A stretch of 64,000 nt of DNA from JAFGXW01 sp964634385 (GTDB taxonomy: Bacteria > Bacillota_I > Bacilli_A > Izemoplasmatales > Izemoplasmataceae): contig CAZWIZ010000002.1 of assembly GCA_964634385.1 (NCBI GenBank), positions 89,783 through 153,782 on the forward strand, in the 5' to 3' direction. A program made the position numbers and the translations under genes. The notes beneath the pieces are model-generated. The model worked only from the letters and a program-made list of their open reading frames with translations. It was not told where the DNA came from and ran no database searches. Of this stretch, positions 52,940-61,973 are shown piece after piece; the first letter of the stretch is position 1, and every line of letters begins with the position of its first letter.

Positions 52940-53120
52940 AAAATCACTCCAATACAAAAATATTATACAACATCCATTTTGTTTTTCAATAGAATTACAG
53001 TAGTATTAAGTATTATTTTACTAAGATACACAATTTAACCATATTTTCATAATATAATTATTGTTTTTGTTTATCTTTAATGATATTATATATATTGCGG
53101 AAATAATAAGGAGTGATTTT

Positions 53121-55634
53121 ATGAATAAGAATGTTTTAATAAGAGGCGGAGTTATGTTTGGAATTTTTCTAGCCATAATTGGTGCTGCGGTAGGATGTAG
53201 TATGATCCAAAAAGATGATGCAACACCACAACTATCAAATCCTGATGAAGTGTATTTACATTTGGATAATCTTGATGTTACAAATCAAGAACTTTGGGAA
53301 GTTATGAGAAATGTTGATGGCATTAACTATTTAATGAATTATGTTGATGAAATAATTTTAAAAGATTATATTGATGCTATTACACAAGATGAAATAGATG
53401 ATGAAATTTTGTTAGCTACATACTCAACAAATGATGAAGATGCTATTGCTGAAATTCAAGCTGATGCTGAACTAAATCAAAGTTATATTGATTCTTTTAG
53501 ACAAAATTTAATTATTACAGGTTATGATCCTGATGACCCTGATGATTTAAGAGCTTTTGTTGAATTGAGTATTGCTAAAGTTAATTATTTAAAAGATTAT
53601 ATTGCTGATGCTGAAGTCGGTAGTTATTTTGAAATTGATGAAGAAAATCTTGAAAATTATTATACTCAAACTGAATATAATGATGCTTGTGTTGTTGAAG
53701 TAAGATTCTCTAGTACAAATGAAGCTAATGCGGTATTAGATTTATTTAATTTAGTTCCTAATTACAATATGGGACTTGGAGAATATTTTGGAATAGTACC
53801 TATTAAAGATGTTCCAAGCGATTTATTTGATTCTACTAATACAAAACAATTAAATGATGACGAAGTATTCTCTAAATACATTGCATTGTATAACTATATG
53901 AATCCTTGGATGCCACAAATTCCTGAAAATATTACACAAGAAGATTATTGTTCAAATTATAGTGATATTGCTTCTTTTAATTATAAAGATATGGTTCAAG
54001 GAAAAGCTAATGGTGATCCAAATGTTGAATATGGAGGATATCTTTTCAATACTTTAGATTTAACTGTTGAAGATGGAACTTATTATTCTTATAATGTTCA
54101 AAGCTTTGGAAATTTAGGTATTATGGATTATAAAGTTTCTGAAGAACCAAGAATACCTTTTGAAGACTTAACTGCTCACCGTCTTGCTGAATTAATTGAT
54201 GAACTAACTAAATTCTACTTATCTGAAGAAAACATTGAAAAAGTTATGCAAGAAAAAAGAGATGAAGTTGGACTTGAGATTTTTGATCCACTTATGAAAT
54301 TAAAATATAAATTTGATAATAGTATTACTTTTGATAATGAAGGTGATGATTCATTAATTGCTAAATTTGGTGATACTGAAATAACAGCTGATGATTTATT
54401 CTCTTATATGGAAAAACAAGTAGGAACTTTTTATAGTATTGAAATAACAAAAGTTAAAAGACTTATAAATAGTGATGAATATGAAACAGTTTATGGTGAA
54501 AGCCGTGATTATATTAATAATAATTCTGACAAGATGGCAGAACATCGTGATGAATTAAGAAATATTAAATCAATCTTTAGTAGTAATGGATATGCTAGTT
54601 ATGGATTTAGTTCAAATGACTATACATGGGAACAATTTTTATATTTAGCTTTCACTGCAACTAGTGAAAATAAAGTATTAGAACAATTATTTGTTGTTGG
54701 TACTGTTCAACCTCTTCTAATTTATCCTACACTTGAATATTCTAGTGTAGAAAATAACATTTCAGAAGCTGTAGATAACTACTTTAGTTTAAATGTTGTT
54801 CATATCTTAATGTATCTTGACTATGATCATGATTTTGCACCTGATAGTTTTAATGATTTAATGGCTGATTGGGATGATACAAAAACAACTGAATATACTG
54901 CTTTAAAAGTTGCTTTTGAAAATCTAATCTTAGATAAATATAATAATGATGAATTAACTGCTAATGAAATCGTTAGTGAATTTCAAGACAGTTTAATTGG
55001 TGATTCAGAAAATGAATGGGCAATCTTTAAACAATATGGATTCAATTTAATGACTGAACCTTTATCACCTGATGGTGGAAGTTTGAATTATAGTAATTCT
55101 AGTAATTTAGATGATAGTTTCAAAGACTCATTAAAACGTATTTATGATCTTTATTCTAGACCTGAAAACAGTAATTTAGATGAATATGTTGATACACAAT
55201 TAACTGAATCTGATTTCGGACTTCATTTAATTATTGCAACTAAAGGTACGGGATTCGAACAACCAAGTGCTGTATTTGAAGTTGATAGTGAAAACCCTGA
55301 TGCTTTCAGTGTTGGTTCAGCTAATACTGAAGTAACACCTTCAGAATCACAAATATTACTATATAACGAAATTAAATATGCTGAAATGCAAGGAAACCAG
55401 ACAGATCTTCTTTTACCAGATAGTGTTTATAAAGCAATTGAAGAATATTATTCAGATTTATTTAATGCATACTTTACACAAACTGGGTATTCATTAGTTA
55501 CTACCCAATACATTCTAGATAATAATCCTGAATACTCAGAAAATAATGCTGAACATCTAGCTTTATTATCTGAAATTATCGATGCTTTATATGATATAAA
55601 TTTCCCTGAAGGATTTGTTGTACCAAATAATTAA
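53121..55634 (+). CDS. Large PrsA/SurA-like foldase-type lipoprotein
   Basis: About 837 aa, exported and likely lipid-anchored: N-terminal hydrophobic stretch (residues ~5-25) ending GAAVGC with Cys26 as the candidate lipidated residue, though the lipobox is weak. Two segments resemble SurA_N/PrsA chaperone starts: LHLDNLDVTNQELWEVMRNV (~47) and FGDTEITADDLFSYMEKQ (~415). Two segments resemble parvulin strands: NVVHILMYLDYDHDF (~557) and FGLHLIIATKGTGF (~699). This suggests a duplicated foldase, larger than PrsA (~290). Rich in Asp/Glu/Asn. The ATG at 53121 follows AAGGAGTGATTT; the upstream in-frame ATG has no site. Function inferred. Confidence 0.65.
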   Translation: MNKNVLIRGGVMFGIFLAIIGAAVGCSMIQKDDATPQLSNPDEVYLHLDNLDVTNQELWEVMRNVDGINYLMNYVDEIILKDYIDAITQDEIDDEILLATYSTNDEDAIAEIQADAELNQSYIDSFRQNLIITGYDPDDPDDLRAFVELSIAKVNYLKDYIADAEVGSYFEIDEENLENYYTQTEYNDACVVEVRFSSTNEANAVLDLFNLVPNYNMGLGEYFGIVPIKDVPSDLFDSTNTKQLNDDEVFSKYIALYNYMNPWMPQIPENITQEDYCSNYSDIASFNYKDMVQGKANGDPNVEYGGYLFNTLDLTVEDGTYYSYNVQSFGNLGIMDYKVSEEPRIPFEDLTAHRLAELIDELTKFYLSEENIEKVMQEKRDEVGLEIFDPLMKLKYKFDNSITFDNEGDDSLIAKFGDTEITADDLFSYMEKQVGTFYSIEITKVKRLINSDEYETVYGESRDYINNNSDKMAEHRDELRNIKSIFSSNGYASYGFSSNDYTWEQFLYLAFTATSENKVLEQLFVVGTVQPLLIYPTLEYSSVENNISEAVDNYFSLNVVHILMYLDYDHDFAPDSFNDLMADWDDTKTTEYTALKVAFENLILDKYNNDELTANEIVSEFQDSLIGDSENEWAIFKQYGFNLMTEPLSPDGGSLNYSNSSNLDDSFKDSLKRIYDLYSRPENSNLDEYVDTQLTESDFGLHLIIATKGTGFEQPSAVFEVDSENPDAFSVGSANTEVTPSESQILLYNEIKYAEMQGNQTDLLLPDSVYKAIEEYYSDLFNAYFTQTGYSLVTTQYILDNNPEYSENNAEHLALLSEIIDALYDINFPEGFVVPNN

Positions 55635-55670
55635 TCTAATTGAGATAAAATTAAAATTATAAAATAGTTT

Positions 55671-55701
55671 AAGACATTAAGATGAAAAATCTTAATGTCT
55701 T
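55671..55701 (+). terminator. Terminator of the foldase-like lipoprotein gene
   Basis: AAGACATTAAGAT (55671-55683) pairs with ATCTTAATGTCTT (55689-55701), then TTTT. Confidence 0.9.
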
Positions 55702-55741
55702 TTTATTACGAACTTTAAAAGATGTAACCCAAAAAAAAAAT

Positions 55742-55763
55742 AAAATCCTAATTTTAGGATTTT
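55742..55763 (-). terminator. yhaM terminator overlapping its stop codon
   Basis: AAAATCCTAA (55742-55751) pairs with TTAGGATTTT (55754-55763); the right arm contains the yhaM stop. On the minus strand it is followed by a long T-rich run. Confidence 0.85.
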
Positions 55764-56665
55764 ATTTTTGATTTATAATATCTTTCTCGGTCTAATACGG
55801 TAATTGGTTGTGTGAATCCTCCTATTACTGTATTTTCTAGCGCATCTGATAAAGCTGTCATCTTAGAATCAATATTATCAATAAAATGAAGAATTAATGC
55901 TTCTGGTGTATTTGGTTTTTTTGGCGAACCATAATTACCATAATAATGATGTGATAACACCATATGTTCAAGTAATAAAACTTCTTCAGTTTCTTGATAA
56001 CCAAGTTTTAATGCGGCCAACTCAATTGCTTTTACTCCCATTGTAATATGTCCAAGTAGTTTTCCTTCTTTTGTATACTCAGGTCCAGCGTAGTTAGATA
56101 ATTCTTTTACTTTACAAATATCATGTAAGAAAATACCGGCAATAAGTAAATCTTCATTTAAGAATGGATAAATCGCTTTGAAACCATCAATTAATTTAAG
56201 CATTGTTGAAGTATGATAACTTAACCCACTTATGTATGCATGATGTAGTTTTGTAGCTGCTGGATATAAATAAAATTCTTTTTTACGAGTTTCATAAAGG
56301 TATAAAACTATATCTTTAATTACTTTATTATTAATCTTATTCAAATATCCTTCGACTATATTTTTAATTTCATTTATGGTTATCGGGGCATACTCATAAA
56401 AACAAGTCATTAATTCTTGTCTTTTCTCTAAATCAAGTTTACAAGAGTCAATACTTTCAATAGTATTAATTAATAATTGTTCTTTTTCATTAAATTCTAT
56501 TGGAGTTGTCTCAAAGAAATACACTGCATTTAATTGTAGTTTGATTTCTTTTTTGATTCTTAATGTAACTTGTTGTTTTGTTTCCGTTAAAACACTTACT
56601 GTATTTGTATCATGAGTTGTTTCATTGTTAGAAACAACTTTGGCGAAAAAGCTTAAATTTTCCAA
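55754..56665 (-). CDS. yhaM: 3'-5' exoribonuclease YhaM
   Basis: Exonuclease that trims RNA and single-stranded DNA 3' ends, found in Firmicutes. 303 aa: N-terminal OB-fold domain (~1-110) and HD domain with LHHAYISGLSYHTSTML (His) and GIFLHDICKVKEL (HD pair). LSHHYYGNYGSPKKP is a further family motif. Follows pulA by 9 nt on the same strand, in the cca-pulA-yhaM run. Confidence 0.94.
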   Translation of the reverse strand: MENLSFFAKVVSNNETTHDTNTVSVLTETKQQVTLRIKKEIKLQLNAVYFFETTPIEFNEKEQLLINTIESIDSCKLDLEKRQELMTCFYEYAPITINEIKNIVEGYLNKINNKVIKDIVLYLYETRKKEFYLYPAATKLHHAYISGLSYHTSTMLKLIDGFKAIYPFLNEDLLIAGIFLHDICKVKELSNYAGPEYTKEGKLLGHITMGVKAIELAALKLGYQETEEVLLLEHMVLSHHYYGNYGSPKKPNTPEALILHFIDNIDSKMTALSDALENTVIGGFTQPITVLDRERYYKSKIKS

Positions 56666-56674
56666 TTAAATCAC

Positions 56675-58768
56675 CTATTTTCTTTTTAAAATATATGTTG
56701 TAATATCATTAACATCAAGTTTTGTAATTATTTTCCTAGATCTTGTTTCTCCATCAAATATTAACACATAACGATCATCAAAAGTAAATGTTTCAAAATT
56801 GTTATTATTTTTGAAAAGAACTATTAGTTCGTTTTCTTCATCTTTTAATTTGTAAAAAATTGTTCCTTCTTCATTAATATGAACACATGTATAGTCTCTA
56901 ATTTTCGAAGGAGCGGTTAATCTAAATAAATCATATTTTTTTCTAATTCTAAGTAATTCTTTAATATATTCAATATCATGAATGTTTTCATCTACTAAAT
57001 CCCAATTAAGTTGATTAATTTCATCATTTGATTTATATGAATTTTCAACACCTTTTTTAGTCCCATAAAATTCTTGTCCAGCATGAATAAATGGAACACC
57101 TTGAGATAAAATTATCATTGAAGTTGCTAGTCTTTGACGTTTTTTTATTTCTTCAATATTTGATCCTTTAAGAGCTTTAGTCGCTTTATCAAAGAATGTG
57201 TGATTATCATGACATTCAACATAATTTATTGACTGTGTTGGATATCTAAATAAAAATTTATTTTGGGCGCTACCTAATACAATGTTTTTTACTGCATCAC
57301 ATTTTGCTTTAGAGCCTAGCGCATATCCTTTTTGATAAACATCAAAGGTAGCGCCTTTAATAATTTCTCTTGTTCTATCATTAAAATGACCAATATTAAA
57401 TAATAAGTGATTATTATACATATGAGCCGTTCTTTCGTATCCAAGAGATGTTGGCATTTTCCAGCCTTCACCATAAACAATTATATCTTTTCTAAATCGA
57501 TCTAATTTTTGTCTTAATGTATTCATTGTTTTGATATCAATAAGCCCCATTAAATCAAATCTAAATCCATCAATTTTATATTCTTTAGCCCAAAATAATA
57601 CTGAATCTATAATAAATTTACGAATCATTCTTCTTTCAGTAGCTAAATCAGAATCACAACCACTTGAATTAGTTAATTGACCTTGTTTATCAAACCGATA
57701 TCCATAACCTGGGATTACTTTTTCAAATGGAAATGTTTTAATATTATATATATGATTATAAACAACATCCATAACAACTCTAATATTATGTTTATGAAGA
57801 TGGTCTACTAATTCTTTAAGTTCGTTAATTCTCATATATGGATCATTAGGGTCTAATGAATACCATCCCTCAGGAACATTAAACTGTTCAGGATTGTATC
57901 CCCAATTATATAGTTTAGATGGATTCAATTCATCTACTCCAGCAAAATCAAAAATAGGAAGTAATTGAACATGAGTTACTCCTAAACTTTTTAAATAATC
58001 AATCCCTGCTAAATTTCCTTGTTTTGTTTTTAAGTTTTCTTCTGTAAAACTTTTATATTTACCAGGATAACTAGCATTAATTGAAGGGCTAATAGTAAAA
58101 TCACGAATATGTGTTTCATATATTACTGCATCAGTAATACGTCCACTAAATCTAGGTCTTTGATATTTCATTTTATATAATTTTGAAGTATCAATAACGT
58201 AACTATATTCAGCATTAGCACTACTACTTTTTCCATATGGATCAGTTAAAAAATGTTCTTTACCATTAACATAAGAAATATAACGATATCGACATCCTTC
58301 ATAATTCCCTCTTAATCGTAAATACCAAACACCTTGATTATCATATTCCATATCAATAATTTCAATATTCCCTAGTTTATCAGTTAATTCTAGTTTCATA
58401 TTTTTCGCAGTTGGTGTCCATATTTTAAATTTAGTTCTATCACGACGATAACTTGAACCTAAGTCGGATTGTTCATAATAATAAATATCATCAAACAGTT
58501 CTGTTCGAACTATTTTTCCTGTGAAAAGCTCACTCGTTTCATTATTATCATCATAAATAAAATAAGTATGATTAAGTAATATATATCCATCAAAACGAGT
58601 AATATATTTTCTTTCTTCTCCTAGTAATTCATTTGATATGATTTCTAAATCAATTTCTTCATCATTTCCAATAACTTTAAAATACTCAACAAAATCGTTC
58701 CGATATTTTAAAGGAACGATAATAGTAATCTGATTGAAGTCATCTAGATAAGAATAATATTTACTCAT
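56675..58768 (-). CDS. pulA: Type I pullulanase (GH13_14)
   Basis: Debranching enzyme cleaving alpha-1,6 links in pullulan, starch or glycogen; cytoplasmic (no signal peptide), so it acts on imported or storage glucans. 697 aa. N-terminal domain plus CBM48 (FKIWTPTAKNMKLEL, ~113-127), YNWGYNPEQFNVPEGWYS (the pullulanase YNWGYNP signature), nucleophile Asp in DGFRFDLMGLID, acid/base Glu in VYGEGWKM, and VECHDNH. Start overlaps the cca stop as ATGA. No glycogen synthesis genes in the window. Confidence 0.95.
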   Translation of the reverse strand: MSKYYSYLDDFNQITIIVPLKYRNDFVEYFKVIGNDEEIDLEIISNELLGEERKYITRFDGYILLNHTYFIYDDNNETSELFTGKIVRTELFDDIYYYEQSDLGSSYRRDRTKFKIWTPTAKNMKLELTDKLGNIEIIDMEYDNQGVWYLRLRGNYEGCRYRYISYVNGKEHFLTDPYGKSSSANAEYSYVIDTSKLYKMKYQRPRFSGRITDAVIYETHIRDFTISPSINASYPGKYKSFTEENLKTKQGNLAGIDYLKSLGVTHVQLLPIFDFAGVDELNPSKLYNWGYNPEQFNVPEGWYSLDPNDPYMRINELKELVDHLHKHNIRVVMDVVYNHIYNIKTFPFEKVIPGYGYRFDKQGQLTNSSGCDSDLATERRMIRKFIIDSVLFWAKEYKIDGFRFDLMGLIDIKTMNTLRQKLDRFRKDIIVYGEGWKMPTSLGYERTAHMYNNHLLFNIGHFNDRTREIIKGATFDVYQKGYALGSKAKCDAVKNIVLGSAQNKFLFRYPTQSINYVECHDNHTFFDKATKALKGSNIEEIKKRQRLATSMIILSQGVPFIHAGQEFYGTKKGVENSYKSNDEINQLNWDLVDENIHDIEYIKELLRIRKKYDLFRLTAPSKIRDYTCVHINEEGTIFYKLKDEENELIVLFKNNNNFETFTFDDRYVLIFDGETRSRKIITKLDVNDITTYILKRK

Positions 58769-59946
58769 TTGATATCTCCCATTTCTAGTCTTAATTCTTT
58801 TACTTTTTTTAATGCATACTTTTTTAGTATTTCATAATCATTAGGTAATTTTCCAACAATTACATTATATTTTAAATCGTCAACGATTATGCCAATCCAC
58901 GATTTTTTTCTCAACGGTGTTAACCATAAAATATCTTGTCCTTTAAAAGCTAAATCACAAACATCTTTTATAGGTAATTCATCATATAGTTTTCTAATTA
59001 ATTTTTCTTGATCTTGATACCCTAATATAACATTAATTTTATTTGTTAACAAAGATGTCTCTAACCCGTTTACATAAACAATAAATTTATTAAAATTATC
59101 TTCTTTAACTACTTCATGTAAATTAGTTACTTGTTCAATTAGTCGTTTATTCTTGTTTGAAAATCGAAAAACATCTTCTATATCATCTAAAATATAACAA
59201 ATAATATAGCCTTCTAGAAAAGATAATTCATTATTCGTTCTACTAATATATTTCAATCCTTTACTTAATCCATATAATTCTTGATCAACTGAAGTAGTTA
59301 TTAAATACTTTAAAGCCTTATTTCGATATTTACCTTTAAATATTTTATCTAATTCGACCATAACTCTTTCAATTGAAATATTTTTAATCAAATATCGAAG
59401 TTCTTTTATTGCTTCTAAGGTCTTTTCTTCAATATCGAAACCAAGCTTACTTACAAATCTAAAAGCTCTTAACATCCTCAAAGAATCTTCTTTGAAGCGT
59501 TTTAAAGGATTGTTTATTGTTCTTATTAATTTATTATTTAAATCTTCTATTGAGTTATAAAAATCACTTATCTTTTCATGTTCATCCATAATAAGAGCGT
59601 TTATTGTAAAATCTCTTCTTGATAAGTCATCTAGAATATTTTTAGAATAAGCTACTTTTTTGGGATGTCGATTATCAAGATACTCTCCGTCATTTCTAAA
59701 AGTAGTTACTTCATATTTAAATTCATCTTTTAAAACAGTAACACTACCATATTTTTTTCCTGTTTCTTTAACATTACTAAAAAGAGCTATTACTTCATTA
59801 GGTGTAGCGTTCGTTGTAATGTCAATATCATTAGATGGAATTCCAAGTAATTTATCTCGAATATATCCCCCAACAAAATAAGAGTCATATCCGGAACTCT
59901 TTAGTTTTAAAACTACTTCCTTTGCTTTTTCAAAATATTTATCCAT
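58765..59946 (-). CDS. cca: CCA-adding tRNA nucleotidyltransferase
   Basis: Class II nucleotidyltransferase that builds or repairs the tRNA 3' CCA. 393 aa. N-terminal head FVGGYIRDKLLGIPSNDIDI (GG plus DxD catalytic motif), RRDFTINALIMD, and the neck RFKEDSLRMLRAFRFVSKLGF; the body and tail follow. A poly(A) polymerase or separate CC/A-adding enzyme cannot be excluded, but a single copy in Firmicutes context favours CCA addition. Overlaps pulA by 4 nt. Confidence 0.92.
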   Translation of the reverse strand: MDKYFEKAKEVVLKLKSSGYDSYFVGGYIRDKLLGIPSNDIDITTNATPNEVIALFSNVKETGKKYGSVTVLKDEFKYEVTTFRNDGEYLDNRHPKKVAYSKNILDDLSRRDFTINALIMDEHEKISDFYNSIEDLNNKLIRTINNPLKRFKEDSLRMLRAFRFVSKLGFDIEEKTLEAIKELRYLIKNISIERVMVELDKIFKGKYRNKALKYLITTSVDQELYGLSKGLKYISRTNNELSFLEGYIICYILDDIEDVFRFSNKNKRLIEQVTNLHEVVKEDNFNKFIVYVNGLETSLLTNKINVILGYQDQEKLIRKLYDELPIKDVCDLAFKGQDILWLTPLRKKSWIGIIVDDLKYNVIVGKLPNDYEILKKYALKKVKELRLEMGDIK

Positions 59947-60051
59947 CTAAATCACCAAAAAGATTATACTATAAATAATAGGTTTTTTCCATAATATATG
60001 AACATATTTTATTAAATCAGGTGTTATGTTATAATAATTATGGTGGTTCTA

Positions 60052-60663
60052 ATGAAAAGTATAAAGAATGAAGTAAGTGTTAAATTAATAATAAATAAAA
60101 GTACATTTATAAATTATTTACTTCCCGTAAATAATCTTGAAAATGTTCATAAGGAATTAAATATTTTAAAGAAAAAATATAATGATGCGTCGCATCATTG
60201 TTTTGCTTATATTTTAGGTAATAACCAAGAAATTCAAAAATATAGTGATGATGGCGAGCCTAATAAAACAGCGGGTTATCCGATGATGGAAGTATTAAAA
60301 AAACACAATTTAACTAACGTGTTAAATGTCAGTATTAGATATTTTGGTGGTATTAAATTAGGCGCAGGAGGTTTAGTAAGAGCTTATACTAAAGGATGTG
60401 CAACTTCTATCTTAAAAACAAGTTTTACTTTTTTAACTAAATATCATCAAGTTGTTATTAAAATACCATTTCATCATATTGGTAATGTTGAAAAATATAT
60501 TCGTGATAATTACAAATTAATAGATACAAAATATGATAATTTTGTTAGTTATATTATTAATATTAAAGCAAATGATTTACTTGATTTTAAATCAATAATA
60601 AAAAACTCCACAAAAGGGGAAGCTCATATCGATATTTTAAAAACATTTGATATATATGAATAA
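60052..60663 (+). CDS. YigZ/IMPACT-family protein
   Basis: About 203 aa. N-terminal UPF0029 (IMPACT) domain with KKYNDASHHCFAYILG, YSDDGEPNKTAGYPMMEVLKK and VSIRYFGGIKLGAGGLVRAY, and a C-terminal ferredoxin-like domain. Bacterial members are implicated in translation-associated stress responses, with no settled reaction. ATG at 60052 follows GGTGGT. Divergent from cca; its stop is part of a hairpin. Confidence 0.9.
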   Translation: MKSIKNEVSVKLIINKSTFINYLLPVNNLENVHKELNILKKKYNDASHHCFAYILGNNQEIQKYSDDGEPNKTAGYPMMEVLKKHNLTNVLNVSIRYFGGIKLGAGGLVRAYTKGCATSILKTSFTFLTKYHQVVIKIPFHHIGNVEKYIRDNYKLIDTKYDNFVSYIINIKANDLLDFKSIIKNSTKGEAHIDILKTFDIYE

Positions 60664-60687
60664 AGGAAGTGAAATTCACTTCCTTTA
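60661..60687. terminator. Terminator overlapping the yigZ-family stop
   Basis: TAAAGGAAGTGAA (60661-60673) pairs with TTCACTTCCTTTA (60675-60687); the stop codon is the first three bases. Shared with the convergent small gene at 60690. Confidence 0.85.
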
Positions 60688-60689
60688 TT

Positions 60690-60911
60690 TTAAAAGGCTA
60701 TACTTCCAGTTAAATATATTAAATTAATAATTGCTTTTGTAAAAAGATAAGTGAAAATAATTGCGCTAGTAATATACAATACTTGAAGTTGCCAAATAAA
60801 ACCTTTCTTAAAAAATTTAGAAAGATCGATAGCGTTAAAAGCTGTTAAAATAAACGGAAAAGAAATGAAAAAGATAATTAATTCTAAAAAATGCAATATA
60901 TTAGGATCCAT
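60690..60911 (-). CDS. Small membrane protein, DUF1146/YwzB family
   Basis: 73 aa with two hydrophobic helices (~8-26 and ~45-65) joined by FNAIDLSKFFKKGFIWQLQVLYI, which matches the AIN.EKFFKKG..QA.LLYI core of DUF1146 proteins such as B. subtilis YwzB. Function unknown. 12 nt after the NusG-domain-II gene on the same strand, ribosome site GGAGGG. Confidence 0.8.
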   Translation of the reverse strand: MDPNILHFLELIIFFISFPFILTAFNAIDLSKFFKKGFIWQLQVLYITSAIIFTYLFTKAIINLIYLTGSIAF

Positions 60912-60923
60912 TTTTTTACCCTC

Positions 60924-61352
60924 CTATCCAGTTATATCATCAGGGATACTATCACCATTATTATTTTCCACAATAATAACAACATTATTTGGTAAACAAG
61001 TTAAAGGAGTAAGTGGGGAAGAACTCCAACCTTGTGCTTGACAAATATGTTTTGGTGAAATCTCATCTATAACTCTAACTTTATTATTTTTATATTCAAT
61101 AACAACATTGCCGTTATTTCCAGTAACTGTATAAATGAAATTATCTTCATCAATACTTACAACACTATCTATATCAATAATATCATAAGTTCCATCGATT
61201 AAATATATTTCTAATATAGGTTTATCTTGATAAAGAACAACTGCGGTTCCATCATTAATACTAGACGAAACTAAAAATAGTCGCATTAAAAAATATGCGG
61301 AAAGTGATATTATGATAATAGAAATAATTAAAATATAATCAAATTTTCTCAT
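60924..61352 (-). CDS. NusG domain II-containing membrane-anchored protein (EetA-like)
   Basis: About 142 aa: one N-terminal membrane helix (~6-28) and an extracytoplasmic NusG-domain-II fold with VIEYKNNKVRVIDEISPKHI-CQAQGWSSSP and the typical ending LTCLPNNVVIIVE. Two Cys (in HICQAQG and LTCLPN) are family features. Such proteins commonly co-occur with Gx-transporter and ApbE genes in flavin-based extracellular electron transfer or Rnf-type loci. ATG at 61352 follows AGGTGGT. Confidence 0.85.
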   Translation of the reverse strand: MRKFDYILIISIIIISLSAYFLMRLFLVSSSINDGTAVVLYQDKPILEIYLIDGTYDIIDIDSVVSIDEDNFIYTVTGNNGNVVIEYKNNKVRVIDEISPKHICQAQGWSSSPLTPLTCLPNNVVIIVENNNGDSIPDDITG

Positions 61353-61474
61353 TTTTACCACCTGATAATCTTTTCTAGTTCATTATACCATGTATATAAT
61401 AAGTTTATACAGAGATTATATAATAATAACTCAAATATAATCTTTTTTTATTGCACTATTTAAAATTTTTGTTT

Positions 61475-61801
61475 TCATTTCATTACCTTTTGTAATTCCT
61501 TATTAATTTTAACAACTAATCCTAAGGGAATAGCGTTTTTATCTAAATTATGAATTTTCATTATACTATATTTTTGAACTACATTAAATATTTCATTTTC
61601 AAATAATGGTTTTAAATATTTTCTTAAAACTTTAGTTGCATCTTCTTTTGCTAAAATATCTATTATTATATCATCAGATGAGAAATACTTAGAATCAATT
61701 ATAATTTCTTCGTCATTATCAACAAGGACATCAAATATCAACAAATTATGGAATAAGAATAGAACATTTAAAATCAATTTACTCAACTGATAAACTAACA
61801 A
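61475..61801 (-). CDS. Hypothetical protein
   Basis: An open frame of up to 108 codons that I do not recognise. It opens with a hydrophobic stretch (LILNVLFLFHNLLIFDVLV) followed by an acidic segment and a helical, Lys-rich C-terminus. The TTG start at 61801 has no visible ribosome site and other in-frame starts are no better, so it may be a decayed gene. It lies between the NusG-domain-II gene and the apbE promoter region. Confidence 0.4.
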   Translation of the reverse strand: MLVYQLSKLILNVLFLFHNLLIFDVLVDNDEEIIIDSKYFSSDDIIIDILAKEDATKVLRKYLKPLFENEIFNVVQKYSIMKIHNLDKNAIPLGLVVKINKELQKVMK

Positions 61802-61895
61802 ATGAAATAATTAAAAAATAGATAAAATATCGTTCCTTTAAAATTCATATATGTAATAAAGCCTTTACTTAAATTTTTTATAACAAATTATTAAT

Positions 61896-61918
61896 AAAAA
61901 CTGGCTAAGCCAGTTTTT
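61896..61918. terminator. Orphan bidirectional terminator before apbE
   Basis: AAAAACTGGC (61896-61905) pairs with GCCAGTTTTT (61909-61918), loop TAA, with T/A tails. It lies upstream of both divergent neighbours, so no annotated gene ends at it. Confidence 0.75.
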
Positions 61919-61973
61919 TTGTCTTATAATATATACAATCATTATATAATATCATTTTGAAAGGATATCACTT

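Noticed and set aside
55240..55270. GGGATTCGAAC string resembling a tRNA T-arm
   Set aside because: It lies in frame inside the foldase-like gene and no acceptor or anticodon stems surround it.
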